Position numbers and translations under genes: made by a program. This document shows, piece by piece, positions 24,304 to 31,729 of a stretch of 64,000 nt of DNA (position 1 is its first letter; each line of letters begins with the position of its first letter). The notes under the pieces are model-generated. The model was not told the DNA's origin. It was given only the letters and a program-made list of their open reading frames with translations, and did not search any database. This stretch comes from Bacillota bacterium (lineage in GTDB: Bacteria > Bacillota > Clostridia > Peptostreptococcales > Anaerovoracaceae), in contig JAEZLP010000035.1 of assembly GCA_023415235.1 (NCBI GenBank), forward strand, positions 62,001-126,000, read 5' to 3'.

Positions 24304-24330
24304 ATAATTAATCAAATTTTTGACTCGAAT

Positions 24331-24416
24331 TTCTCCGATTTTCGTACTGACGATTCGCCTGCGAAAACGATAGGGCGACCGGAGTAATCTGATCACCTGC
24401 CATTGTGCAAAGGAGG
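24331..24416 (+). promoter_or_regulatory. Variant Moco-family riboswitch, right AOR arm
   Basis: Same plan as the left-arm element: UUCUCCGA; hairpin UUUUCG..CGAAAA sharing UGAC and CUG loop residues with the left copy; CGAUAGGGCGA; GAGUAAUCU; then CACCUGCCAUUGUGCAAAGGAGG. The hairpin arms differ in sequence but keep pairing, which is compensatory change between the two copies. They lie back to back about 320 bp apart, each directly before an AOR operon. Confidence 0.72.
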
Positions 24417-24453
24417 ATATCCTGGAGTGATATTATCCTTTGCTTTTTGTTTG
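24407..24453 (+). terminator. Terminator whose 5' strand is the aptamer 3' strand (right arm)
   Basis: GCAAAGGA (24407-24414, aptamer 3' end) pairs perfectly with TCCTTTGC (24436-24443), followed by TTTTTGTTTG. A third strand GCAAAGGAT (24466-24474) could compete for the same TCCTTTGC. TTCCTCCTCCC (24477-24487) could also mask the ribosome site AGGAGGTG at 24517. Ligand-bound aptamer should prevent the terminator (ON). Confidence 0.78.
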
Positions 24454-24528
24454 TCCGGAAAGTTCGCAAAGGATGATTCCTCCTCCCAGGGTTGAAAGTC
24501 AAATGCAATTGCGAAAAGGAGGTGAAGG

Positions 24529-24558
24529 TTGATTAAGTCAACCGGAAAAAATGAGTAA
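24529..24558 (+). CDS. Possible 9-codon leader ORF overlapping the ferredoxin start
   Basis: TTG at 24529 follows AGGAGGTGAAGG and reads Met-Ile-Lys-Ser-Thr-Gly-Lys-Asn-Glu, stopping at TAA 24556-24558 inside the ferredoxin start ATGAGTAA. The ferredoxin ATG at 24551 itself has only a weak ribosome site, so the strong site may serve this mini-ORF and couple translation. It may equally be chance. Confidence 0.3.
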   Translation: MIKSTGKNE

Positions 24559-25021
24559 AACAATGGTGCTGAAGCCCGAAAAATGCTTGAGCTGCCGGAC
24601 CTGTGAACTGATCTGTTCCTTTCACAGGGCGGAGGAATTCAATCCCCAGCTGTCGGCAGTAACCGTAATCTCCTATGATAAGGCGATGCTCGGCGTTCCC
24701 ATCATGTGCACCCAATGCGAAGAAGCATCCTGCATGAAGGTCTGTCCGGTAAACGCCATATACAAGGATGAGAACGGGGCAAAGATCATTGACCAAAAGA
24801 AGTGCATCGTCTGCAAGATGTGCGTATCAGCTTGCCCTCTTGGCAACATGGCCTTTGACGGAAAAATGGTATTCAAATGCGACCTTTGCGGGGGCGATCC
24901 GCAGTGCGCAAGATTCTGCCCTTCCGGCGCCATCGAATATCAGGACGCAAATCCGTCATCTCTGATTAAGAGAAAGGATCTTGCAGAAAAATTCAAGGAT
25001 GTATTCGGAGAGGAGGAATAA
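24551..25021 (+). CDS. Polyferredoxin-like electron-transfer subunit of AOR (right arm)
   Basis: 156 residues with four cysteine groups: CLSCRTCELIC, CTQCEEASCMKVCP, CIVCKMCVSACP and CDLCGGDPQCARFCP, the pattern of DMSO-reductase beta and AorA-type subunits (four [4Fe-4S]). It would carry electrons from AOR-3 to the NuoEFG-like module downstream. ATG 24551 is the only in-frame start after a stop at 24530. AOR-3 starts 3 bp after it. Confidence 0.9.
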   Translation: MSKTMVLKPEKCLSCRTCELICSFHRAEEFNPQLSAVTVISYDKAMLGVPIMCTQCEEASCMKVCPVNAIYKDENGAKIIDQKKCIVCKMCVSACPLGNMAFDGKMVFKCDLCGGDPQCARFCPSGAIEYQDANPSSLIKRKDLAEKFKDVFGEEE

Positions 25022-25024
25022 GAG

Positions 25025-26827
25025 ATGTATGGTTTTTTAGGAAAGATTCTGCGGGTGGATCTAACGAACGGAACGATCAAAGAAGAACCGGTCAGCGAAG
25101 CAGCTGCAAAGAAATACATAGGCGGCAGAGGGCTGGGAACCAAGTACTATGTGGATGAAGTGGCCCGGGATGTGGACGTCTTTTCCCCGGACAACAAGCT
25201 GATCCTCATGACAGGGCCTCTGACCGGGACCTTTGCCACAAGCGCGGGAAGACTCATGTGGATTACGAAAGCGCCGCTTACGGGAACCATCGGCTGCGCC
25301 AACTCAGGAGGGCATTTTGGCCCGGAATTGAAATATGCCGGGTTTGACGGCATCATCTTTGAAGGAAAATCAAAGACGCCGGTCTATCTGTATGTCCATG
25401 ACGGGAAAGCAGAGCTGCGCTCTGCCGAGGATCTCTGGGGCAAGACTGTATTTGAAACCACCGACCAGCTGGTTGCGGCTACGGACCCTGATGCAAAGGT
25501 CAGCTGTATCGGTCCCGCAGGCGAAAAAGGAGTGCTTTTTGCCACCATTATGAACGACAAACATCGTGCGGCAGGAAGAGGCGGTCTGGGCGCAGTCATG
25601 GGCTCCAAAAACCTGAAGGCCGTTGTTGCCCGGGGCACAGGCGGAATCAAAGTTGCGGACAAGGCCGGATTTATAGCTGCCTGCACCGACGCCAGGCAGA
25701 AGATCAAAGAGAATCCCGTGACCGGAAACGGACTTGGAGCCTACGGAACGGAGATTCTCGTAAATATAATCAATGCTTCCGGCGGTCTGCCTCTGAGAAA
25801 TGCTAGGGACGGCGCATATTACGAGGATGCGGACGATATATCCGGCGAAACTCTGGCAGAAAAATATCTTGTCAGAAACAAAGGATGCTTCGGCTGTTCC
25901 ATGGCCTGCGGCCGGGTTACCAGGATCAAGGAAGGACCGTTCAAGTCCGCAGGCGAAGGCCCCGAATACGAAGCTGCCTGGGCTCTGGGCGCCTCCTGCG
26001 GAATCAACGACCTGGAGGCGATCTGCAGCACCAACTTCCTCTGCAATGAATACGGCATGGATCCCATTACCTTGGGAGCGACGTTTGCCTGCGCCATGGA
26101 GCTCTTCGACAAGGGTCTGATCCCGGCCGAGGAAATGGGCGGGAGTCTTGTTTTCGGGAATGCCGCCAGCATTGTTGAGTTTGCAAAGAAAACCGCATTG
26201 CGGGAAGGCTTCGGCGACAAGCTTGCCCAGGGTTCTTACCGGCTTGCAGACAGCTATGGCGCACCGGAGCTGTCCATGTCTGTCAAGAAACAGGAAATGC
26301 CTGCTTACGACGGAAGAGCGCTGCAGGGAATGGGCCTGGAATATGCCACGTCCAACCGGGGCGGCTGTCATGTGAGAGGCTATCTCGTTTCGCCGGAGAT
26401 ACTGGGAATCCCTGACAAGCTGGATCCGCTGGTAACAGAAGGAAAAGCCGGCATGCTGAAGATTTTTCAGGATCTCACCGCTGTAGTGGATTCCACCGGG
26501 CTCTGCCTGTTTACCACGTTCGGAATCGGCCTGCCAGAGATCGGCGCCATGCTAAGAACGTGCACGGGCTGGGATTTGTCGGATGACGATATCATGAAGG
26601 CCGGGGATAGAATATGGAATTTAGAAAAGCTGTTTAATATGAGTCAGGGCTTCACGAAAAAGGATGATACCCTGCCTCCAAGAATTCTTACGGTCCCTAT
26701 TCCTTCCGGACCTGCAAAGGACAAGGTCTGCGAATTGGATGTCATGCTTCCCGAGTATTATCAGTTAAGAGGCTGGGATGCGGACGGCGTTCCAACCGGC
26801 GATAAGCTTGCGGAATTAGGCTTATAA
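25025..26827 (+). CDS. Tungsten aldehyde:ferredoxin oxidoreductase family protein (AOR-3)
   Basis: 600 residues, full length. Pterin-binding N-terminal domain: GRGLGTKYYVDEVA, GPLTGTFATSAGRL, KAPLTGTIGCANSGGHFG and KYAGFDGIIFEG. The [4Fe-4S] ligands are in KGCFGCSMACGRV plus a late Cys in STGLCLFTTFG. The conserved His is in NRGGCHVRGY. It is in a tight operon with a four-cluster ferredoxin, a MoaD-like carrier and NADH-dehydrogenase-like subunits. Aldehyde oxidation here is therefore likely coupled to NAD+, with or without ferredoxin, rather than to ferredoxin alone. Physiological aldehyde unknown. Confidence 0.94.
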   Translation: MYGFLGKILRVDLTNGTIKEEPVSEAAAKKYIGGRGLGTKYYVDEVARDVDVFSPDNKLILMTGPLTGTFATSAGRLMWITKAPLTGTIGCANSGGHFGPELKYAGFDGIIFEGKSKTPVYLYVHDGKAELRSAEDLWGKTVFETTDQLVAATDPDAKVSCIGPAGEKGVLFATIMNDKHRAAGRGGLGAVMGSKNLKAVVARGTGGIKVADKAGFIAACTDARQKIKENPVTGNGLGAYGTEILVNIINASGGLPLRNARDGAYYEDADDISGETLAEKYLVRNKGCFGCSMACGRVTRIKEGPFKSAGEGPEYEAAWALGASCGINDLEAICSTNFLCNEYGMDPITLGATFACAMELFDKGLIPAEEMGGSLVFGNAASIVEFAKKTALREGFGDKLAQGSYRLADSYGAPELSMSVKKQEMPAYDGRALQGMGLEYATSNRGGCHVRGYLVSPEILGIPDKLDPLVTEGKAGMLKIFQDLTAVVDSTGLCLFTTFGIGLPEIGAMLRTCTGWDLSDDDIMKAGDRIWNLEKLFNMSQGFTKKDDTLPPRILTVPIPSGPAKDKVCELDVMLPEYYQLRGWDADGVPTGDKLAELGL

Positions 26828-26828
26828 C

Positions 26829-27107
26829 ATGATTGTTAAATATTTTGCCTATTATAGGAAATATGCAGGCCTCAAGGAGGAAACCCTCCTCCTTGAGCCT
26901 CTTTCCGCTCTGGATCTGCTCAAAGAACTGTGCAGACTTCACGGCAGCGCGCTGGAAAGAGAGCTTTTAACGGCAGGTGGAGAAGAAATCCACCCCGACG
27001 TGATTTTTCTCATCGACGGCAGGAACATCGACTTTCTTGACGGAAAGAATCCCATTGTCGACAGAGAGTCCGTCGTTTCTCTTTTCCCCCGAATTGCGGG
27101 AGGCTGA
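26829..27107 (+). CDS. MoaD-like small sulfur-carrier protein (3)
   Basis: 92 residues: MIVKYFAYYRKYAGLKEETL, LSALDLLKELCRLHG, VIFLIDGRNIDFLDGKN and SVVSLFPRIAGG. This matches the MoaD family, including the internal spacing and terminal Gly-Gly. It begins 1 bp after AOR-3. Third such protein in the AOR region, each beside its own AOR. Confidence 0.88.
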   Translation: MIVKYFAYYRKYAGLKEETLLLEPLSALDLLKELCRLHGSALERELLTAGGEEIHPDVIFLIDGRNIDFLDGKNPIVDRESVVSLFPRIAGG

Positions 27108-27131
27108 ACAGATCGGGTCTGAAAGGAAGTG

Positions 27132-27659
27132 ATGTCGTTGGAGCATGACGAAAATAGAACGGTAAAAAACATTCTGGACAATTATCCTCCCGAGCAGAGA
27201 TATTCCCTGGCCGTACTTCAGGAGGTACAGAAAGAATACGGATACATATCCCCTAATCATTTGATGGCAATCTCAACCTATTTCGGGGTTCCCGTTTCCG
27301 AAATTTTTTCCATCGCTACTTTTTACAAGGCGCTTAGTCTGGAGAAAAAAGGCAAATGCGTCATCAAGGTATGCGATGGGACGGCCTGCCATATCCGTGG
27401 CAGCGTCAATATTCTTGAGGAAATCAAAAGAGCGTTGAAAATCAGGGAGGGTGAAACTACCCCCGATGGTCTCTTTTCGATAGAAATCGTAAACTGCGTC
27501 GGTTCCTGCGCAATGGCTCCGGTGGTCATCTGCGGCGATGAATATCACGGCAATGTTCGGCCTGGAAATGCCTCTGATATCATCCTCAACGCAAAGAGGT
27601 CCCTGGCTTCCGCTTCCGGCAGTCAGGAGTCCGGGAAGGAGGTGCGGCTTCATGAGTAG
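27132..27659 (+). CDS. NuoE/HydC-like [2Fe-2S] thioredoxin-fold subunit
   Basis: About 175 residues. ILDNYPPEQRYSLAVLQEVQKEYGYIS is the NuoE helical opening. Cluster ligands are in VCDGTACHIRGS and IVNCVGSCAMAPVV (Cys-x4-Cys-type pair and CxxxC). This is the small subunit of NADH-oxidising modules, called BfuC or HydC in bifurcating complexes. The start is either ATG 27132 (AAAGGAAG close upstream) or TTG 27138. Its last 8 bp overlap the next gene. Confidence 0.9.
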   Translation: MSLEHDENRTVKNILDNYPPEQRYSLAVLQEVQKEYGYISPNHLMAISTYFGVPVSEIFSIATFYKALSLEKKGKCVIKVCDGTACHIRGSVNILEEIKRALKIREGETTPDGLFSIEIVNCVGSCAMAPVVICGDEYHGNVRPGNASDIILNAKRSLASASGSQESGKEVRLHE

Positions 27660-29466
27660 GCAAATCCTGGTCTGCTGCGGAACAGGCTGCTTGGCAAACG
27701 GCTCCAAGGCTGTGCTGGATCGGTTCCGGGAAAAAACCGGCGGAACGAACGCGGAAATAAGGCCTTACGTGAAGAAAACAGGCTGCAACGGCTTCTGTGA
27801 GAACGGTCCCATGGTGACCATCCTGCCGGATCATATCACCTATTATAAGGTGCGTCCCGATGATGTCGAGGATATCCTCAAAAGCCTGGGCGGAGCAGCC
27901 GTTGAAAGGCTGCTCTATAAAAACGATGAAGGAAAGCCGGTCTGCTCGAGAGAAGAAAACCCCTTTTATTCTCCCCAACAGAAGATTGCTCTGCGCAATA
28001 CCGGGATTGTAGATCCCGGCAGCATCGACGATTACCTGGAGCGGGGAGGTTATCAGGGCTTGAAAAAGGCCCTTTCCCTGTCCCCTGAGGAAGTAATCGG
28101 CGAAATTGAGTTAAGCGGGCTGCGGGGCCGGGGCGGGGCCGGCTTCCCTACAGGGGTGAAATGGCGTTCCTGCCGTGAAGTCTCTTCGGACACAAAGTAC
28201 ATGATCTGCAATGGAGATGAAGGAGATCCCGGCGCATTTATGGACCGAAGCATTATGGAGGGCGACCCCCACAGTGTTTTAGAAGGCCTGATTATAGGAG
28301 CCTATGCCATTGGGGCAAGCAGAGGATTTCTTTACATACGGGACGAATACGGACTGGCTCTGTCCTATGTACAGGCAGCCATGGAGGAAGCGAAAAGAAG
28401 TGGCTATCTTGGAGAGAATATTTTGAACAGCGGCTTTCATTTCGACTGTGAGATCGTCAGAGGAGGAGGCGCCTTTGTCTGCGGCGAGTCCTCAGCTTTG
28501 ATGAATTCCATCGAAGGAAAGGTCGGCGAACCGCGGGCGAAATACATCCGCTCCGTGGAGAAAGGTCTTTTCGGTAAGCCAACCGTCCTGAACAATGTTG
28601 AGACCCTTGCCAATATTCCCTATATCCTCCTTCACGGGGGAAAGGAATATTCAAAGCTTGGGACAGCCACAAGCAAAGGCACCAAGGTTTTCTCTTTGGT
28701 GGGAAAGGTTAAGAGAACCGGACTGGTAGAGGTCCCCATGGGCATTACTCTCCGGGATCTGGTGTTTCGCATCGGAGGCGGAATACCAAAAGGGAGAAAG
28801 TTTAAAGCGGTGCAGACCGGCGGTCCGTCGGGCGGATGCATTCCGGAAAGCCTCATGGATCTGAACATCGATTTTGATTCCTTGAAGGCCAACGGCTCCA
28901 TGATGGGCAGCGGCGGAATCATCGTCATGGATGACACCACCTGCATGGTAGAGCTGGCCCGTTATTACGTAAAGTTTCTTTCCGAAGAATCCTGCGGAAA
29001 GTGTACCCCTTGCCGGGAAGGACTGCGCTGCATGCTGGAAATCCTCACCCGGATCTGTGAAGGAAATGGCGCGATTTCGGATTTAAACCTCCTGGAGGAG
29101 TTGTGCGATACTGCATCCAAGGCATCCCTGTGCGAGCTTGGCAAAACCGCAGCTAACCCGGTTCTTTCCACGCTCAATTACTTCAGAGAAGAATATATCG
29201 AACATATCGTTAATAAACGATGCCCCGCCGGAGTCTGTCCGCAATTGACCACCTTCCGAATCAGCGCCGATTTATGCAAGGGTTGCGGGCTTTGTGCAAA
29301 AGGCTGTCCGGTAAACGCAATTAAAGGGGAAATGAAGAAGCCTTTCCTGATCCATCAGGAAGCATGCATCAAGTGCGGAAGCTGCAGGGAGAAATGCCCC
29401 TTCGGAGCTATTGCTGCAGACGGAGGATCAGCATCCGCAACGGAAAAGGAGGGGTCCTCATGCTGA
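27652..29466 (+). CDS. NuoF/HydB-like NADH- and FMN-binding subunit
   Basis: 604 residues from ATG 27652 (GGAGG upstream; overlaps the nuoE-like stop). Order of parts: N-terminal [2Fe-2S] thioredoxin-like domain (ILVCCGTGCLANGS); FMN/NADH domain with GLRGRGGAGFPTGVKW and NGDEGDPGAFMDR; SLBB-type region; [4Fe-4S] site SCGKCTPCREG; and a C-terminal two-cluster ferredoxin (CKGCGLCAKGCP and CIKCGSCREKCP). This whole layout, including the terminal ferredoxin, is that of HydB/BfuB of electron-bifurcating complexes and not of respiratory NuoF. Here the usual hydrogenase partner is replaced by AOR-3. Confidence 0.92.
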   Translation: MSRQILVCCGTGCLANGSKAVLDRFREKTGGTNAEIRPYVKKTGCNGFCENGPMVTILPDHITYYKVRPDDVEDILKSLGGAAVERLLYKNDEGKPVCSREENPFYSPQQKIALRNTGIVDPGSIDDYLERGGYQGLKKALSLSPEEVIGEIELSGLRGRGGAGFPTGVKWRSCREVSSDTKYMICNGDEGDPGAFMDRSIMEGDPHSVLEGLIIGAYAIGASRGFLYIRDEYGLALSYVQAAMEEAKRSGYLGENILNSGFHFDCEIVRGGGAFVCGESSALMNSIEGKVGEPRAKYIRSVEKGLFGKPTVLNNVETLANIPYILLHGGKEYSKLGTATSKGTKVFSLVGKVKRTGLVEVPMGITLRDLVFRIGGGIPKGRKFKAVQTGGPSGGCIPESLMDLNIDFDSLKANGSMMGSGGIIVMDDTTCMVELARYYVKFLSEESCGKCTPCREGLRCMLEILTRICEGNGAISDLNLLEELCDTASKASLCELGKTAANPVLSTLNYFREEYIEHIVNKRCPAGVCPQLTTFRISADLCKGCGLCAKGCPVNAIKGEMKKPFLIHQEACIKCGSCREKCPFGAIAADGGSASATEKEGSSC

Positions 29467-30188
29467 TGACAATTAACGGCCGAGAAATCGAAGCTCAGCC
29501 CGGAGAAACGGTTCTCCAGACGGCAAGACGCGAAAACATTTTTATTCCGAGCCTCTGCTACAACGATGCGGCCGAACCGACAAATTCATGCAGGCTCTGC
29601 ATGGTGGAGGTGACGGAAGGAAAAAGGAGCAGGCTGGTTGCCTCCTGCGCCTTCCCGTCAAAGGAAGGGCTTTCCGTAACGACCGAAACGGAGGAAATCC
29701 GGAAAATCAGAAAAACGCTTCTGAAGCTGATGTACTCCCAGGCTCCGGAAAATCCCGCCATTAAAGATTTGATGCTTCGGTATGAAGTAACACCGGAGCC
29801 GGCATTTCCGGGAAAAGAAGGCCAGTGTATCCTTTGCGGTCTTTGCGTGCAGATATGCAAAAAACTGGGAGCTTCCGCCATATCCACAATTCACAGAGGA
29901 AGTGTGAAAAAAGTTGGAACCCCATATGACAGACAGGCCGCCTCCTGTATCGGATGCGCCAGTTGCGCCGGTTTTTGTCCAACCAAATGCATTGACGTCG
30001 TCGATACCGAGGAAGGCCGAACCATATGGAACAAAAAGTTTTCATGGGTAAAATGTGAAGTATGTGGTAAAATTGTCTCGACAGACAAACATTACAAGGC
30101 TTCCACCGGATCGGACACGGTCATCTGCTCCGACTGTCGCAAAAGAGCGATTACGGGGGTGTTTGCGGAGACCTTGGGAGAGGAGTAG
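29460..30188 (+). CDS. NuoG/HydA N-terminal-like Fe-S subunit without a catalytic domain
   Basis: 242 residues from ATG 29460, overlapping the upstream stop. The [2Fe-2S] domain carries SLCYNDAAEPTNSCRLCMVEV with a later Cys. Two [4Fe-4S] groups follow: CILCGLCVQIC and CIGCASCAGFCP. Unlike HydA there is no H-cluster domain and unlike NuoG no molybdopterin-like domain; instead a short tail holds CEVCGK and CSDCRK, a probable zinc knuckle. It matches the BfuA role of linking the flavin subunit to a partner enzyme, here presumably the AOR/ferredoxin pair. Confidence 0.88.
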   Translation: MLMTINGREIEAQPGETVLQTARRENIFIPSLCYNDAAEPTNSCRLCMVEVTEGKRSRLVASCAFPSKEGLSVTTETEEIRKIRKTLLKLMYSQAPENPAIKDLMLRYEVTPEPAFPGKEGQCILCGLCVQICKKLGASAISTIHRGSVKKVGTPYDRQAASCIGCASCAGFCPTKCIDVVDTEEGRTIWNKKFSWVKCEVCGKIVSTDKHYKASTGSDTVICSDCRKRAITGVFAETLGEE

Positions 30189-30190
30189 CC

Positions 30191-31621
30191 ATGTCAACGA
30201 AAACTTCCATCCACGATTTTATCACAGACCACTTGGAAAAGGATGCCGTATCCTTCCATATGCCAGGCCATAAAGGCTCCCATATATACCGGAGGTTCGG
30301 CTACCATGAATTTCTGGAACGGATGATGGACTATGACATCACGGAAATTGCAGGCGCGGACAACCTGTTTCAAGCAGAGGGGGTCATAAAAAGCATTCAG
30401 GACCATTACGCAAGCTTATACCACTGTAAAAAATCCTACATTCTCATCAACGGTTCCAGCGGCGGCAACATTGCCGCTATACTCGCTTCCGTAGGCAGAG
30501 GCAAAAAACTCATCATGGCGAGAAACTGCCATAAATCCGTATTTAACGCGCTGACGCTGGGCGGGATCAAACCGGTTTACGCCTATCCGCAGATGATCGG
30601 AGAGTTCGGGATTTCCGGTCCGGTTTCTCCTTCCGAGATACATCGTCTCATAGAAGAAAACCCCGATGCGGAAGCTGTGATGATTACCAGCCCCAACTAC
30701 TACGGGATTTGCAGCGATATCGGAAAGATCGCCGAAATTGCCCACGAATACGGAAAAGTCCTCATCGTCGACGAGGCCCACGGAGCCCATCTGCATTTCT
30801 CGGATGAGCTGCCGCCCTCTTCCGTACAGGAAGGAGCCGATTTGGTCATCAACAGCATCCATAAGACACTGGCGTCCTTTACGCAGAGCGCCGTTCTCCA
30901 CTACAACACCGAGCTGGTTGACCAGTATCTGCTGGAGGATAAGCTTCAGTGCATCCAGAGCACCAGTCCTTCCTATCTGTTGATGACCTCCTTGGAGATT
31001 TCAGCAAGAATCATGGAGCAGCACGGCTCCCTGCTCATGGAAGAATGGATCCGGAACCTTAACGCCTTCTATGACAGGATCGCTAAGATTCCGGGGGTAC
31101 GGACCATGGGAAAGATGAACGGTCTTGACTGGACCAAGATCAACCTGAGCATGGGATATCTGGGCATCACCGGCGCTCAGCTGGATAAGCTTCTTCTTGA
31201 GGATTACAATATCTATATTGAGCTCTTCACCGGCGACTGGATTATGGCCATGACCGGCATCGGCAATACGAAAACCGATTATGACCGGTTTGCCAATGCT
31301 CTGGAGGACATCAGCAAAAGGTATCGGGAAGGAGGCCGGGAAATCCGCAAAGCGGATCATCGATCCGATTCCCTGACGCCGCCGAAACAAGCCATCATGT
31401 TTGAAATACCCACTGAAAAAAAGAGGGTGAAGCTTGCCGACAGCGAGGGCATGATATGCGGCAGCTCCATTATCCCCTACCCGCCAGGCATTCCTCTTCT
31501 CTGCCCAGGCGAGCGCATCGAAGCGGACGCCATCGCTTATATCCAGGCAATGAGGGATATGGGTGAAAAGGTCATAGGAGTCAACGAATGCGGAGAAATC
31601 CTTGTCGGAAAAACGGAATGA
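30191..31621 (+). CDS. Orn/Lys/Arg-type PLP decarboxylase
   Basis: 476 residues, fold-type I PLP enzyme of the small SpeA-like clostridial class without the wing domain. VSFHMPGHKGSH is the substrate-end motif, YDITEIAGADNLF and NGSSGGNIAA bind PLP phosphate, and VDEAHGAHLHFS has the PLP-stacking His and Asp pair. The Schiff-base lysine is in INSIHKTLASFTQS. Substrate (arginine, ornithine or lysine) cannot be read. It starts 2 bp after the NuoG-like gene, so it is co-transcribed with the AOR module; amines made by it could be oxidised to aldehydes elsewhere (speculative). Confidence 0.88.
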   Translation: MSTKTSIHDFITDHLEKDAVSFHMPGHKGSHIYRRFGYHEFLERMMDYDITEIAGADNLFQAEGVIKSIQDHYASLYHCKKSYILINGSSGGNIAAILASVGRGKKLIMARNCHKSVFNALTLGGIKPVYAYPQMIGEFGISGPVSPSEIHRLIEENPDAEAVMITSPNYYGICSDIGKIAEIAHEYGKVLIVDEAHGAHLHFSDELPPSSVQEGADLVINSIHKTLASFTQSAVLHYNTELVDQYLLEDKLQCIQSTSPSYLLMTSLEISARIMEQHGSLLMEEWIRNLNAFYDRIAKIPGVRTMGKMNGLDWTKINLSMGYLGITGAQLDKLLLEDYNIYIELFTGDWIMAMTGIGNTKTDYDRFANALEDISKRYREGGREIRKADHRSDSLTPPKQAIMFEIPTEKKRVKLADSEGMICGSSIIPYPPGIPLLCPGERIEADAIAYIQAMRDMGEKVIGVNECGEILVGKTE

Positions 31622-31669
31622 CCAGAGCCCTCGAATAATTGAAATTTATAGTAATAGAAATGTTATGGA

Positions 31670-31698
31670 TTGTCACAACTTGTCAGATATTGTATAAT
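31670..31698 (+). promoter_or_regulatory. Promoter of the c-di-GMP sensor gene
   Basis: TTGTCA (31670-31675), 17-bp spacer, TATAAT (31693-31698). It shows that the long reading frame beginning at 31670 cannot start there. Confidence 0.8.
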
Positions 31699-31729
31699 TA
31701 CCTGGACTAAACTTTGTCAGGAGAAATAT

